DNA from: Caprella mutica | Lineage: Eukaryota; Arthropoda; Malacostraca; Amphipoda; Caprellidae | DNA length: 64,000 nucleotides | Assembly (NCBI GenBank): GCA_947561585.1 | Contig: CANNZV010002507.1 | Location: 31,530-95,529, forward strand | Direction: 5' to 3' | Shown: in pieces, positions 47,761 through 60,759 of the stretch | How the letters are laid out: the number at the start of each line of letters is the position of its first letter | Numbering within the stretch: the stretch's first letter is position 1 | Notes under the pieces: generated by a model | The model's input: the letters and a program-made list of their open reading frames with translations, nothing else | What the model was told of the DNA's origin: nothing | Database searches by the model: none | Made by a program: the position numbers and the translations under genes

Positions 47761-47980
47761 TTGAAATGATTTAAGAAACCTGTAAATAACAAGTAAATCA
47801 ATCGTAGATAGTCTCGAATGATACACGTGCATCAGACATAATGCATAAGTATGTTTCTAAGTGTAAAATCTTCACTAGGAAGTCCTATTTCTTTTTCAAA
47901 GTATCTTAAATCAGTTAAATGTGGCGACCTTGATCAGTTTTCTAACTAAACTGGTGACTTTCCTGCCACACTTTGAAACA

Positions 47981-48230
47981 TGGAGGGTCAAGCAGGTAAA
48001 TTGCGGCACACTAACTAACTGCGGCATCTAACAACAGAAGCATCATAGCTTCAAAACACTGGTTGAAAACTTATATCAATAAATTATAGTATGCACTGTG
48101 CTTCTTTTAGTAGGTATGCAACATTTTAATGTAATTTCGGTTCAGAAATCGGAATATTTTTGAGAATCTTGAGAGGGTTGCAATTAAAAATAAAGGGACG
48201 CAATTTACCTGCGTCATGCGTGACCCTATG
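47981..48230. mobile_element. About 250-bp TIR element nested in an inverted repeat
   Basis: The left end AGGGTCAAGCAGGTAAATTG and the reversed right end AGGGTCACGCATGACGCAGG, then TAAATTGCG, are similar. The surrounding sequence carries CTGCCACACTTTGAAAC on the left and its reverse complement at about 48421-48465 on the right. Confidence 0.55.
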
Positions 48231-48517
48231 TCGGTTGTTAAAGCCTAGTCTGCAGAAACTGATTGAGTGTTCGTAGAGATCTCTTATTCTGTTTGTAGCA
48301 AAATTAATGTAAATATAGGGATTCGTTCAGAAGTGTTTGTAGCAAAATTAATGTTAATATAATTATATAGGAATTAATTCAAAATTGTTCAGAGAGAATA
48401 TCCCAAATATCTCCCCCAAATTTCAAAGTGTGGCAGGAAAGTCACCAGTTTAGCGAGACATTTTTAACATCTTCAGTGCGAACAATCCTTAATTTCCTCC
48501 TATATTTACATGTATTT

Positions 48518-48540
48518 NNNNNNNNNNNNNNNNNNNNNNN
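48518..48540. other. Assembly gap (23 N)
   Basis: Twenty-three N characters. Sequence continuity and true distance across this point are unknown. Confidence 1.
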
Positions 48541-50200
48541 CCACAGTGTAATACGGACTTTAGAGAGAAAAATAACAAAATTGAAGAGTAACTTTGATTA
48601 GTGATCTACGCAAAATTCTCCATCGCTGACTAGTAACAGTGTAAAGTGATCTACAGCTCCAGATCACTTTACAAAAGTTCCAAATGATTCGACTGTAAAG
48701 TGCTCTACACGCGTAGATCACTTTTCATTACTCTCACTTCGCATTCAAACATAGTAATCTACGGCAATATAAGCGTAGATCATTATTCAGGTATCAATGT
48801 TACTCTCTCACAGACTGCAACTGATCTACGCTAAGAATAATTTTGCAATTTGTAACGAGCCTTCTGATTGGCTAGAGCTGCTAGACATTAAGTACAGTGA
48901 GTTCTAACATTATTGGTATATTATTACAGTGCAGGTTATTGAGAGTTTTATTATTACTGTACTGCAATAATTATTATTTATAATATAAAGTTAATGAAAA
49001 AAATTTGTTGTAACAATGAGTAATTTTTATTAAAACAATTCATTATGATATTTTTTATATATATTAAAAAACAATTATTTATATTAAATTGAAGTTTAGA
49101 TAATATGAACGGTGCAAATAATGTTGCAGATAATTTGAATAGTAAAGGTGAGTAAGAAAATAACTATCAATATTTAAAATATCGATGTAGGTAAATGAAA
49201 CTAAATACAAACTGTGACAGTCAAAGCATACATATATAATAATGTTATTAGTTATTACATTGAAAATAAGTCGTGTGCAATGACACTGTAAGTAATTAAA
49301 ACTGTATTTTATTACACATCTAACGATAAAAAATTGTATACTTTTTCCGAACACTAAGTTTTAATATTTTATTGAAACTTTTGAAAAGTCGTCAAAAAAG
49401 TGTGACAATTGTAACACAAGCATATAATAATTATAATTTAGTCCAATAATGTTATATTATTTTAAGTATCAAATAGTAATTATTGGTCGTTATCAATTTT
49501 TTCGATTAATAATGGTTGGTATATCAGTTGTCAATGTAAGTGTTTCTTTTTAATTAATTCCCGCGTTAATAATTTTGGTTTATCTTCGTTGTTGGTAGCT
49601 AACGGTTACTGTGAGGGGGGGGGGTGACTAACAGGGGGAGGGGGTAGATACAAAGGTATCCTTTATGTATTTACTACAGTTTCACAAATAGAATAAGAAG
49701 TGAATGATTACACTGAGAAATATGAAGCCTCTATTTAACTGTTTGCTTATATTTCTTTGTATACTAATATTTAATAATAATGTACGACAGTATATAAAAT
49801 ATTAATGAAAGATCATTTTAATTTTGGCGCTAAGATCAAGGGGGTTGAGCATGCATTGCTGTGTGTGTGCGTATATTGCTATAAGCTTCATAGTCAGTTA
49901 GGCATGTGGTAACTTGTATTTCTTCGAATTTCTATTGATGATCTATCATTGATATTAGATTCACCTAAAATTAACTGCTTGGGAAATGGTATTTATTTCT
50001 GTAATAAATATTAACAATTTTTTAGGAGCCAAGCAATTCAATTTTATAATATAATTGAAGTATAATGTATACATTATACAGTATAACATATAAACTCCGC
50101 GCACTTTACTCAATAATTACTCGTGATTACGAAATGTATGTAAGTGTATGAAGCGGGGCTGACACTGACGGGAAACTCATGAATGGGGAAAACGAACAAT
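48541..50200. other. AT-rich sequence after the gap
   Basis: At 48600-48840 several GATCTAC/GTAGATC motifs occur, including a perfect 12-bp-arm hairpin at 48641-48672. From about 49610 to 50060 the sequence is an old duplicate of 61210-61900 (shared tttcacaaatagaa, gattacactgaga and gcttcatagt-agttaggcat). No gene is seen. Confidence 0.5.
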
Positions 50201-50739
50201 GCTTGAAAGAGTATTAGAGTATCTAGGAAAACCTACCTAACTAGAGTATCTATGAACCTAGGTAGATACTGTAGTTAGGTAGCTACTGACTAGGGAACTA
50301 GATACACTAGTCTTTCCCAGTACACACTTCATCTTGCTGCTAGCAAGATGAAGTCGTGGAAGAGAACTAGATAGGTACTAATATGATGGTATAAGAATCG
50401 AGCCATCTTGAAATAAGCTCATGTGTATATATTAAACTTAATAAACACATTTAAAAAAACTAGTTTGGTACCTAGTTACACTAGTTAGGTAACTAGTTAC
50501 AGTAGTCAGGTAACCAGATATACTAGTTAGATACCTAATTCCATTAGTTACCTAACTAGTTATACTAGTTACTCAACTATTTATACTCGTTTTCATTATT
50601 AATTACTGTAAGTTACACTAGTTACCTAACTAGCTACACTAGTTAACTAACAAGGTAATCGCACTAGTTACCAAAAAAGGTTACCGACTAGTTACCTAAC
50701 AAAGTTACCGCACCAGTTACTTAACGAGGTTACCGCACT

Positions 50740-53700
50740 GGTTAGGTACCTAGTTAACTGGTTAGGTACCTAGGTAACTGGTTAGGTACCTAGGTAACTG
50801 GTTAGGTACCTAGGTAACTGGTTAGGTACCTAGGTAACTGGTTAGGTACCAAGGTACACTGGTTAGTGGTTAGGTACCTAGGTACACTGGTTAGTGGTTA
50901 GGTACCTAGGTACACTGGGTAGTGGTTAAGTACCTAGATAACTGGTTAGGTACCCAGGTAACTAGTTAGGTACCCAGGTAACTGGTTAGGTATCAAGGTA
51001 CAGTGGTTAGTGGTTAGGTACCTAGATACACTGGTTAGTGGTTAGGTACACTGGTTACTGGTTAGGAACCTAGGTACACTGATTAATGGTTATGTACCTA
51101 GGTACACTGGTTAATGATTAGGTACCAAGGTACACTGGTTAGTGTCTAGGTACCTAGGTACACTGGTTAGTGGTTAGGTACCTAGATACACTGGTTAGTG
51201 TCTAGGTACCTAGGTACACTGGTTAGTGTCTAGGTACCTAGGTACACTGGTTAGTGGTTAGGTACCTAGGTACACTGGTTAGTGGTTAGGTACCTAGGTA
51301 CACTGGTTAGTGGTTAGGTACCTAGGTACACTGGTTAGTGGTTAGGTACCTAGGTACACTGGTTAGAGGTTAGGTACCTAGGTACACTGGTTAGTGGTTA
51401 GGTACCTAGGTACACTGGTTAGTGGTTAGGTACCTAGGTACACTGGTTAGTGTCTAGGTACCTAGGTACACTGGATAGTGTCTAGGTACCTAGGTACACT
51501 GGTTAATGATTAGGTACCTAGGTACACTAGTTAGTGGTTAGGTACCTAGGTACACTGGTTAAGGATTAGGTACCTAGGTACACTGGTTAGTGTCTAGGTA
51601 CCTAGGTACACTGGTTAAGGATTAGGTACCTAGGTACACTGGTTAGTGGTTAGGTACCAAGGTACACTGGTTAGTGTCTAGGTACCTAGGTACACTGGTT
51701 AGAGGTTAGGTACCTAGGTACACTGGTTAGTGGTTAGGTACCTAGGTACACTGGTTAGAGGTTAGGTACCTAGGTACACTGGTTAGTGGTTAGGTACCAA
51801 GGTACACTGGTTAGTGTCTAGGTACCTAGGTACACTGGTTAAGGATTAGGTACCTAGGTACACTGGTTAGTGGTTAGGTACCAAGGTACACTGGTTAGTG
51901 TCTAGGTACCTAGGTACACTGGTTAGTGTCTAGGTACCTAGGTACACTGGTTAGTGGTTAGGTACCTAGGTACACTGGTTAGAGGTTAGGTACACTGGTT
52001 AGGTATCAAGGTACACTGATTAATGGTTATGTACCTAGGTACACTGGTTAGTGTCTAGGTACCTAGGTACACTGGTTAGTGGTTAGGTACCTAGGTACAC
52101 TGGTTAGTGGTTAGGTACCTAGGTACACTGGTTAGTGGTTAGGTACCTAGGTACACTGGTTAGTGTCTAGGTACCTAGGTACACTGGTTAGTGTCTAGGT
52201 ACCTAGGTACACTGGTTAATGATTAGGTCCCAAGGTACACTGGTTAGTGTCTAGGTACCTAGGTACACTGGTTAGTGTCTAGGTACCTAGGTACACTGGT
52301 TAAGGATTAGGTACCTAGGTACACTGGTTAGTGGTTAGGTACCAAGGTACACTGGTTAGTGTCTAGGTACCTAGGTACACTGGTTAGTGGTTAGGTACCT
52401 AGGTACACTGGTTAGTGTCTAGGTACCTAGGTACACTGGATAGTGTCTAGGTACCTAGGTACACTGGTTAATGATTAGGTACCTAGGTACACTGGTTAGT
52501 GGTTAGGTACCTAGGTACACTGGTTAAGGATTAGGTACCTAGGTACACTGGTTAGTGTCTAGGTACCTAGGTACACTGGTTAAGGATTAGGTACCTAGGT
52601 ACACTGGTTAGTGGTTAGGTACCAAGGTACACTGGTTAGTGTCTAGGTACCTAGGTACACTGGTTAGAGGTTAGGTACCTAGGTACACTGGTTAGTGGTT
52701 AGGTACCTAGGTACACTGGTTAGAGGTTAGGTACCTAGGTACACTGGTTAGTGGTTAGGTACCAAGGTACACTGGTTAGTGTCTAGGTACCTAGGTACAC
52801 TGGTTAAGGATTAGGTACCTAGGTACACTGGTTAGTGGTTAGGTACCAAGGTACACTGGTTAGTGTCTAGGTACCTAGGTAAACTGGTTAGTGTCTAGGT
52901 ACCTAGGTACACTGGTTAGTGGTTAGGTACCTAGGTACACTGGTTAGAGGTTAGGTACACTGGTTAGGTATCAAGGTACACTGATTAATGGTTATGTACC
53001 TAGGTACACTGGTTAGTGTCTAGGTACCTAGGTACACTGGTTAGTGGTTAGGTACCTAGGTACACTGGTTAGTGGTTAGGTACCTAGGTACACTGGTTAG
53101 TGGTTAGGTACCTAGGTACACTGGTTAGTGTCTAGGTACCTAGGTACACTGGTTAGTGTCTAGGTACCTAGGTACACTGGTTAATGATTAGGTCCCAAGG
53201 TACACTGGTTAGTGTCTAGGTACCTAGGTACACTGGTTAGTGTCTAGGTACCTAGGTACACTGGTTAAGGATTAGGTACCTAGGTACACTGGTTAGTGGT
53301 TAGGTACCAAGGTACACTGGTTAGTGTCTGGGTACCTAGGTACACTGGTTAGAGGTTAGGTACCTAGGTACACTGGTTAGTGGTTAGGTACCTAGGTACA
53401 CTGGTTAGAGGTTAGGTACCTAGGTACACTGGTTAGTGGTTAGGTACCAAGGTACACTGGTTAGTGTTTAGGTACCTAGGTACACTGGTTAAGGATTAGG
53501 TACCTAGGTACACTGGTTAGTGGTTAGGTACCAAGGTACACTGGTTAGTGTCTAGGTACCTAGGTACACTGGTTAGTGTCTAGGTACCTAGGTACACTGG
53601 TTAGTGGTTAGGTACCTAGGTACACTGGTTAGAGGTTAGGTACACTGGTTAGGTATCAAGGTACACTGATTAATGGTTATGTACCTAGGTACACTGGTTA

Positions 53701-54060
53701 GTGTCTAGGTACCTAGGTACACTGGTTAGTGGTTAGGTACCTAGGTACACTGGTTAGTGGTTAGGTACCTAGGTACACTGGTTAGTGGTTAGGTACCTAG
53801 GTACACTGGTTAGTGTCTAGGTACCTAGGTACACTGGTTAGTGTCTAGGTACCTAGGTACACTGGTTAATGATTAGGTCCCAAGGTACACTGGTTAGTGT
53901 CTAGGTACCTAGGTACACTGGTTAGTGTCTAGGTACCTAGGTACACTGGTTAGTGGTTAGGTACCTAGGTACACTGGTAAGTGTCTAGGTACCAAGGTAC
54001 ACTGGTTAGTGGTTAGGTACCTAGGTACACCGTACACTGATTAGTGGTTATGTACCTAGG
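50740..54060. repeat. 28-bp tandem array with 12-bp palindrome and higher-order structure
   Basis: About 115 copies of a 28-bp unit (gtacactggttagtggttag gtacctag). Each unit junction makes the perfect palindrome GTACCTAGGTAC. Less regular units lie at 50460-50740 and 54000-54060. A marker variant (ttagaggttaggtacactgg) recurs at 51979, 52944 and 53629, which reveals long multi-unit duplications of 965 and 685 bp. Confidence 0.95.
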
Positions 54061-54109
54061 AACTCTGGTTAGCTAGTTACAAGAGGGAGACTAGTATCCG
54101 AGTGACTAT

Positions 54110-54300
54110 ATACTAAGGGGTAAAGTCAAGAGCCCCCCCCCCCACGGTCATGAGCCCCCTAGGTCATAAGCCCCCCGGTCACGAGCCCTCCCTTCCTATT
54201 TTTTTAATCCTTACTTAGTTAAACAAATGAAGAACTACTTAGATAGAAATAACTGAGAGTTGCTAATGTAGTTTGTTGTATCCGCTAGTTTGTTGTAAAC
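54110..54300. mobile_element. GGTCATGAGCC MITE, truncated copy
   Basis: It begins GGGGTAAAGTCAAGAGCC, has three iterated GGTCATGAG/GGTCACGAG units and part of the family centre (AGATAGAAATAACTGAGAG). It stops near TTTGTTGTAAAC with no right end. It abuts the 28-bp array. Confidence 0.7.
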
Positions 54301-55039
54301 ACGCTCTGTACTCCAGTTAATCTTCTGAAAAATAAAAACTAGAAACTAACATGTCCGAAAATAATAAAGAACCTCATCAATGTCTCATATACTGTTTTTA
54401 TTTGATGAATATAATATTATTATTAAGGAATATAATAAGTCATAATTAGCTCTAAATTCAATTATGAATAGTTTATATATTTGTTACTATAAATAAACAA
54501 ATAAATAATCTAATCATTTCCCCTTCGGTCTATTGGTGATACCTAAGTAAGTAGTGTCTCAGATGATTGACAGATGATTGACAGTGGTACAACCAGTGAC
54601 ATAAGTCAGGCAGCCAGTGGAAGTGACTGTTCACTTCACTTGAATGACCAATGATTACAACACTAAGTTAAATCATAAGTGAATACAAATCTATTTGTAT
54701 AATGTTGTAAATAAAATATCAGCTTATAAAAAAATGTTAGCATGTAGTTAACTAGAAGATAATTTCTATCTGTGTAATCACTCCTTCTCTCCTCAACCTC
54801 CCCCCTCCCCTGAGTTACTAGTTACACCTCTCCTCACCCTCTACCCCGCCCCGCCCCCAAATCACAAATTACCTTCCTGAATGATTACGTGAAACTGTAT
54901 AGAAAACCTTCTTATGTGTAAGATAAAAACGTTGCTGAATTATTTATTCCTTTTTTACTTACATACAGTTATTGATCTTACAATGTATCATAAAATGAAT
55001 TATTTTATTACTAGGTTCTGATTTTAACTCATCATTTCA

Positions 55040-55150
55040 CCATCGCAGATTGCAGGAGGTTATACTTTAGGCGGCATTTATTTATTTGTAATCATGATTG
55101 GTACTTGCATAACTCAAAAAGGTTTCAATCAAATTGCCTGTAATTTTTTT
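55040..55150 (+). repeat. TTTA-containing dispersed repeat, truncated copy
   Basis: The stretch CATCGCAGATTGCAGGAGG, then TTTATTTATTTG and AACTCAAAAAGGTTTCAATC, matches the 5' part of the family at 20463-21120. It lacks the later internal units and the 3' end. Confidence 0.6.
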
Positions 55151-55667
55151 GAGCAGTTCCCCCCTTATAATATGTCAGTTAGTAAAATAGCCTGGGCACC
55201 AAATATAGTGAGTGAAGTAAAGCACTCATATTTTTTTTCTATTTCATTTACTTAAAAATAAGAGAGAAGAGAGCAAATGGGTTATTATAATTTTTTTAAT
55301 ATCCCATGATATGTACTCGATGACTAGTGTTATTTATTTTAACTTATAAGTTACAAAAAATAATACATTTTGTAACTTATAAATTACAAAGATAATTCTC
55401 TATTATTTTATTAATAAGAAATCTTCAACATAATAATTACATTATTTATAGTAAATATAACCGAGAACAGAGAGCATTTCTTAGTATAGTATAAACTACC
55501 TAGTTATGTTGTAAAAAAATCACTTTCCAAGTTTCCGAGTACTATGGGCGTTCAAACATTGCAACGTTTCCTATAAATTTTAACTAAAAGACTGTAAGTT
55601 ACTAGGTACCAAGTTACTAAGGTATAGCCGTATAGGGGAAACAACAAAATAAATCATATCTATCTAT

Positions 55668-55805
55668 AGGGTTAGTTCCGAGTTATCGACTGGTTCCAGA
55701 TTTACGAAAAAGTAAAAAAGGTTAATATGAGACTTAAATAATAATTAGAATAATTTTTCACGTGCTCGAAAATGTGAAACCGTTCGATAACTTGGAACTT
55801 ATCCT
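55668..55805. mobile_element. Short MITE with GTTCCGAGTTATCGA ends, copy 1
   Basis: The left end (TTAGTTCCGAGTTATCGAC) and the reversed right end (ATAAGTTCCAAGTTATCGAAC) form inverted repeats of about 35 bp around a short AT-rich centre. A related copy lies at 63303-63437. Confidence 0.65.
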
Positions 55806-57269
55806 AATTAATCAGTTACCTAAAGTGTAAATAACTAATCAATATTCTTAATGAATTCAATCAATCATATTATCTAATAAGGTCATCAGCATAAAAAATA
55901 CTCAATATATATATCACAAATCTTCAGTCAAATATTAGTCACAATAAAAAAAACATAAAAAGTCACAATAACTCATATTATCCATACAATGTGAAAATTC
56001 GATTTTAATATTTCAATAATGTGATATTTTACAACGACAAAAAGTGGTCAAAATGCATGAATAAACAAATGATAGTTCAGCATTATAATATAATTTGGTT
56101 ATAACAATAATTTACAGATCTATCAGTTGTCATGTTTTAGGTTCTCTTTGCAGTTCTAGGCTCATTAATTTGTTAAACATTACGATAGGGAGCGACTGAT
56201 AGACTGATTGAGGGGGGGGGGGGGGGGTGACAGGGTGTGTGAACGTGATATTGGGGGAAATAATTCTGCAGTAAATTATTACAGAAAGAAAATTAATATA
56301 TTTAACTGTATAATTCTATTTCTTACTAAACTGATATTTTATTTATCAATAAATACAACTCATTCGTGTTAACATATAATGTAATTTTAGTGTATTAGTT
56401 TCTGGTCATTCAAAGCTTGAATGTTTGTATGTAGGTTTGCTCTCGCACTGTCACTTGTGGTGGACTTTCGTGTTAATTAGTAAACCACTGTCTATCATAT
56501 TCAAGATTTAAAACACTGATTGACTATTGAAGAAAATGTATTTTTTATGACTTAGGTAGTATACTCGTGATAATAATTAAATGAATAATTTGTTTTATTT
56601 CAAATAATTTCCATTTATAGCGCTTTAAATAGTGTAAATATATAGAAGTTCAAATTATTTTAGGCAATGGATGTTTATAGAAAAGTACATAGTATGAAAT
56701 GTAGTTGAGTAGTTAGTTACTAGCTAGGACTGCTAGGTACATAGAAACATTATTTTTGGATAGTATAAATTACTTTGCAACATTAGTTCGTTGATTACTA
56801 GACAGGTACATAGATACTATAGTCAGGTACTTAATTATGAGTTATTCGCCTACATACACCAATTGTGTTATTATTAGGTACCTAGAAACACTACTTGGTT
56901 AATTATTAATTAGGTACCTAGATACTATAGTTTGGCTATGAGCTGAGTACCTAAGGTTAGGTTGATATCTAGATACACTTGTTGAGTTATTACAAATTGA
57001 ATTAGATAATTAGATACACAAGATGGTTACTCATGAGTTATTTATTTATTTTTATTTATAAGCTACCAAGATACACTACCTAGTTGGGTAGTTAAAAGTT
57101 AGCGCACTAACTAGTTATGAGTGGTGTTGTCTTCACATAAGAAAACAATATGTTATTAAGTACTAGAAATATCACATGATTTGCGAATATCACATGTACT
57201 TGATTTATTGTGAACAAATTAGTTATTATTAGGAAAGAAATAAGTTTTCATCAATGAGATTATTGTAAG

Positions 57270-57470
57270 ATAGTAGAGGTGGTAGTGAGTTGTATGGTGA
57301 GTAGTGAGTTGTATGGTGAGCTGTATCATGAGTGGTGAGTTGTATGGTGAGCTGTATCATGAGTGGTGAGTTGTATGGTGTGTTGCATATGGTGAGTTGT
57401 GAATTGTATGGTGTGTTGCATGGTGAGTGGTGAGTTGCTTGGTGACTGGTAAATTTTATGGTGAGTTGTA
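57270..57470. repeat. Irregular GTGAGTTGTATG minisatellite
   Basis: About ten imperfect units built from ggtgagttgtatg and gtgagctgtatcatga, with varied spacing. Confidence 0.7.
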
Positions 57471-57637
57471 TGTGACTAGTTTGATACAGTGTGACTAGTT
57501 AAATAGACTACAGTGTGACTAGTTAGGTTATCTTCAGGGTGACTTTAGATACAGTGTGTTTAGTGCATGTCACTCCCTATGCGTCTGGGTTAATTCTCCG
57601 TTGCGTCAGAAAGACGCTCGTGCACCCTGCTCTGGCC

Positions 57638-58141
57638 GGGTGTAGGTTATAAGCCCCCCCGGTCATGAGCCCCCCCGGTCATAAGCCCCCCCGGTCAAGA
57701 GCCCCCCCGGCCATGAGCCCCCCTAGGTCATAAGCCCCCCCGGTCAAGAGCCCCCCCGGTCATGAGCCCCCCCGGTTACGAGCCCCCCTGTTTTCAAATC
57801 CTTATTTACCTATATTATTTAATCCTTATTGACACTTTTGTAGTTCATTACTGATTAGACATAAAATATATGTATATCGGGGGGCGTGCCGCCCCCCGAA
57901 CCCCCCTGTCAGGTCATTAAACAATCATGAAGTGTGCAGTACAACAACCTAGCGGATACAACAAACTACATTAGCAACTCTCAGTTATTTCTATCTAAGT
58001 AGTTCTTCATTTGTTTAACTAGGTAAATAAGGATTAAAAAAACATGGAGGGGGGGGGGCTCGTGACCGGGGGGGCTTATGACCTAGGGGGGCTCATGACC
58101 GGGGGGGGGCTCTTGACCGGGGGGGCTCTTGACCGTACCCC
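57638..58141. mobile_element. GGTCATGAGCC MITE, copy 3
   Basis: A 504-bp copy beginning GGGTGTAGGTTATAAGCC and ending GACCGTACCCC. It is flanked by the perfect 9-bp duplication GCTCTGGCC (57629-57637, 58142-58150). Its centre is in the opposite orientation to the copy at 36739. Confidence 0.85.
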
Positions 58142-58503
58142 GCTCTGGCCATGTGGTCATGCGTCTGCGTCCAACAGACGCTCTTATGCGGGGAGGAGCC
58201 TGTGTGCTGGCTATTATTTAATATACCTCCCCTCCCCCCTCACCTTCCCTATCTTACCAAAACTTTAAACTGATTGAACTTTTAGAGCATATGAGTTATG
58301 GGGAAACATTATCAAAATTATGAATTGATATCATTCATCAATAATTATTATGAATATTAACCTTAATCCACCTTAATGCTTTTTATAAAATGTCAATATA
58401 AACATTGGTTTCTACATTCTTACAAAATAAAACCGCGCAAAGAACACGCGTTATACACTGAATACCGCCAAGATATTTTTATGCCGAAGTAATATGTTAT
58501 CAT

Positions 58504-58850
58504 GGGGTGTAGGATATAAGAGCCCCTCCCCCCCCCCCTCAACTGGTCATGAGCCCCCCCCCTTGTTTTTGTAATACTTATTTACCTATATTAATCAATC
58601 CTTATTGACACTTTTGTAGTTCATTACTGATTAACATAAAATATATGTATATGTAACCCCCCTGCCATGTCATTAAACAATCATAAAGTGTGCAGTACAA
58701 CAAAATAGCGGTACAACAAGCTACATTAGCTACTTTCAGTTTTTTCTATTTAAGTAGTTCTTCATTTGTTTAACTAGGTAAATAAGAATTAAAAAACAGG
58801 GAGGGGGCTCATGACCGGGGGAGGGGGGGGGGGGGCTATTGAACGTACTC
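58504..58850. mobile_element. GGTCATGAGCC MITE, copy 4 (shorter)
   Basis: A 347-bp copy beginning GGGGTGTAGGATATAAGAGC and ending GAACGTACTC. It is flanked by TGTTATCAT and TGTTATCTT (8 of 9 matching). The central GC-rich hairpin is deleted relative to the other copies. Confidence 0.75.
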
Positions 58851-60759
58851 TGTTATCTTGAGCTCTAAGGTAAACTATTCTATTATTTCAAAATAACTCA
58901 CTAAAAATATCAAATATATTGCAATTACTATAGGTGATGTCCTATAGTAACTCAACATTAAATTCAAGTTTTCATTCATATCACAATATTCAAAGAAGGA
59001 ATACTGAGTATGTATATAAGCATTTTTATTCCAGACAGTTTACTCATCATATGATAGATCGATCGAATTGTAATATACTAATAGGTACTCACCATATATC
59101 ATCACTGTAGTAAAAAGATTTTGAATGAAAATTGTGATTGATATTCGAATACATAATACGTACATTTTTGTTAAATAAATTCAAAACTATGCATACAAAT
59201 TAATGCTAACTGTATTTGTTTTAGTGATGCATAATAAATAATTAAATATTAAATTTTAGTAAGGGTTTTAACGTCTACTTTATAATCAAGGGCCATATCG
59301 CTGATGATATAAGGAAATTAAATACAAGGGACTGGATGAAGCAGTCAGAAAGGAAAGTGGCTCTGTGAGCAAAATCAACATCCACCGTATGGGATAAAAC
59401 TCATGGATGCAGAAAATCTACCTGATCGGTGAATGCAAAAAAGAACACAAGTTCAGATTTTAACTGTTCAGAAATTGTAATATTATTGCACCCTTCAATA
59501 TATGTAGATCAGCGCTGCGATATTTGTGAAGATAAAATATTTAGTATGGCAATTAAAAAAGAGAAACATATTTTTTTAGAATAAAGGGTAAGCTCCGATT
59601 TATCGGATAGTTCCACATTTTCGGTCATGTAAGTTAAAATACATAATCTAATATTTTTTCTAGATATTATAATTGGTTTAATGTCCACCAATTAAAATAT
59701 TAAACAAAATGTAAAACTATATATTTTATTATAAAATGACCCCATTCCTTGTTGAGTGCAACGATGCACTTTAATTCACTAGGACTTTATGGAAAATTTA
59801 TTATTAAAAAAATATGGTACCTATGCCATCAAGGAAATAAATAAGTTATTAACTGCAACTGTCACTTTATTCGGTGATTCAGAAATTATTATGACTTATT
59901 CCAATGAAGAAAATATTGTGCTATTTTGGAGAAAAAATAGAGTAGGTACTACCTGTAATGAGCTATTTATTGAATTAATTAAATTATTGAATTAGAGTTG
60001 TCCCATCACGCCACTATTCATACGCCATGATTTTAAGTAAATTATCAACGAAAATCGAATATCTAAATTTTTAACTGGTAGTATTAAATCCATTCATATT
60101 AGTATAATAAACAATATGATTATATATTCCATTGACCATTCCTACTATGTAATCATTATTTTAAATAGGAACGTACACAGGCAAGAGTGGGGGAGAGGGT
60201 GGGGGGTTTCGCGCCCCTTCTAGAAGTGTACATACACAGTGACATCGTGACTCATGGCATCTCTATTATCTGTTATTTGGATCTTATATCTTAAGGATTC
60301 ATAGAATTACCATAATGCATTCAATAAACGACTAATATATTAATGCTTATATGAAATAGTTAACCATAATTTCATGAAGATGTTTTCCAGTAGTTTACAC
60401 GTGTGCGTCAGGTACTTGTGTACACTATTCTACACGTCACAACTTATGTATACAGTTGAACTTCCAATGCAGCGGCTACAGCCATACAGTTGTAGCCGTC
60501 GAAATGCTTTCCAATGCTACGATCGACTGTAGCCGCTCTACTACCGTCAGTTTCACTTAATTACTTAAATTATTAATTAATTAATATATTAATATTAATT
60601 AATTAATTTATATTGAAAATTAATGCAATACCAAAGATACCTCAATTAACAGCAAACTTTGTCTGTTATTAACGCTTCATTTATTTACCGTCCACAAATA
60701 AAAGGGAGCTGTAAAAATTACTATTAGACGCAGCAGCTCTAGCCGATGGCCTTAAAGGT
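58851..60759. other. AT-rich sequence with a small unassigned open frame
   Basis: No gene is firmly supported. At about 59325-59400 a short coding-like run (KYKGLDEAVRKESGS) ends in a stop and resembles no family I can name. A 68-codon frame at 59789-59995 is listed separately. Hairpin-forming CGGCTACA/TGTAGCCG arms occur at about 60471-60501. Confidence 0.4.
59789..59995 (+). CDS. Unassigned 68-codon open frame
   Basis: It starts MENLLLKKYGTYAIKEINKL and ends ELFIELIKLLN with a TAG stop. The peptide is not low-complexity and has a reasonable mix of residues, which is unusual among the chance frames here. It has no recognised domain, no promoter and no neighbouring exon. At this AT content a frame of this size can arise by chance, so it is listed only as a weak candidate. 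Confidence 0.15.
   Translation: MENLLLKKYGTYAIKEINKLLTATVTLFGDSEIIMTYSNEENIVLFWRKNRVGTTCNELFIELIKLLN

Larger units (their letters stand above)
54301..57270. other. Old duplicated AT-rich blocks
   Basis: No gene. The segment 55535-55860 matches 63185-63480 in the same orientation, and 56085-56190 matches 63806-63925 in the opposite orientation. A poly-G run lies at about 56212-56227. Scattered remnants of the taggtacctagatacac unit occur at 56700-57080. Confidence 0.55.

Noticed and set aside
49079..49354. 91-codon minus-strand frame rich in Tyr, Asn and Phe
   Set aside because: Composition reflects AT-rich DNA, and no family signature is seen.
58044..58268. Plus-strand frame with GGLVTGG repeats
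   Set aside because: It is a translation of the terminal array of the GGTCATGAGCC MITE.
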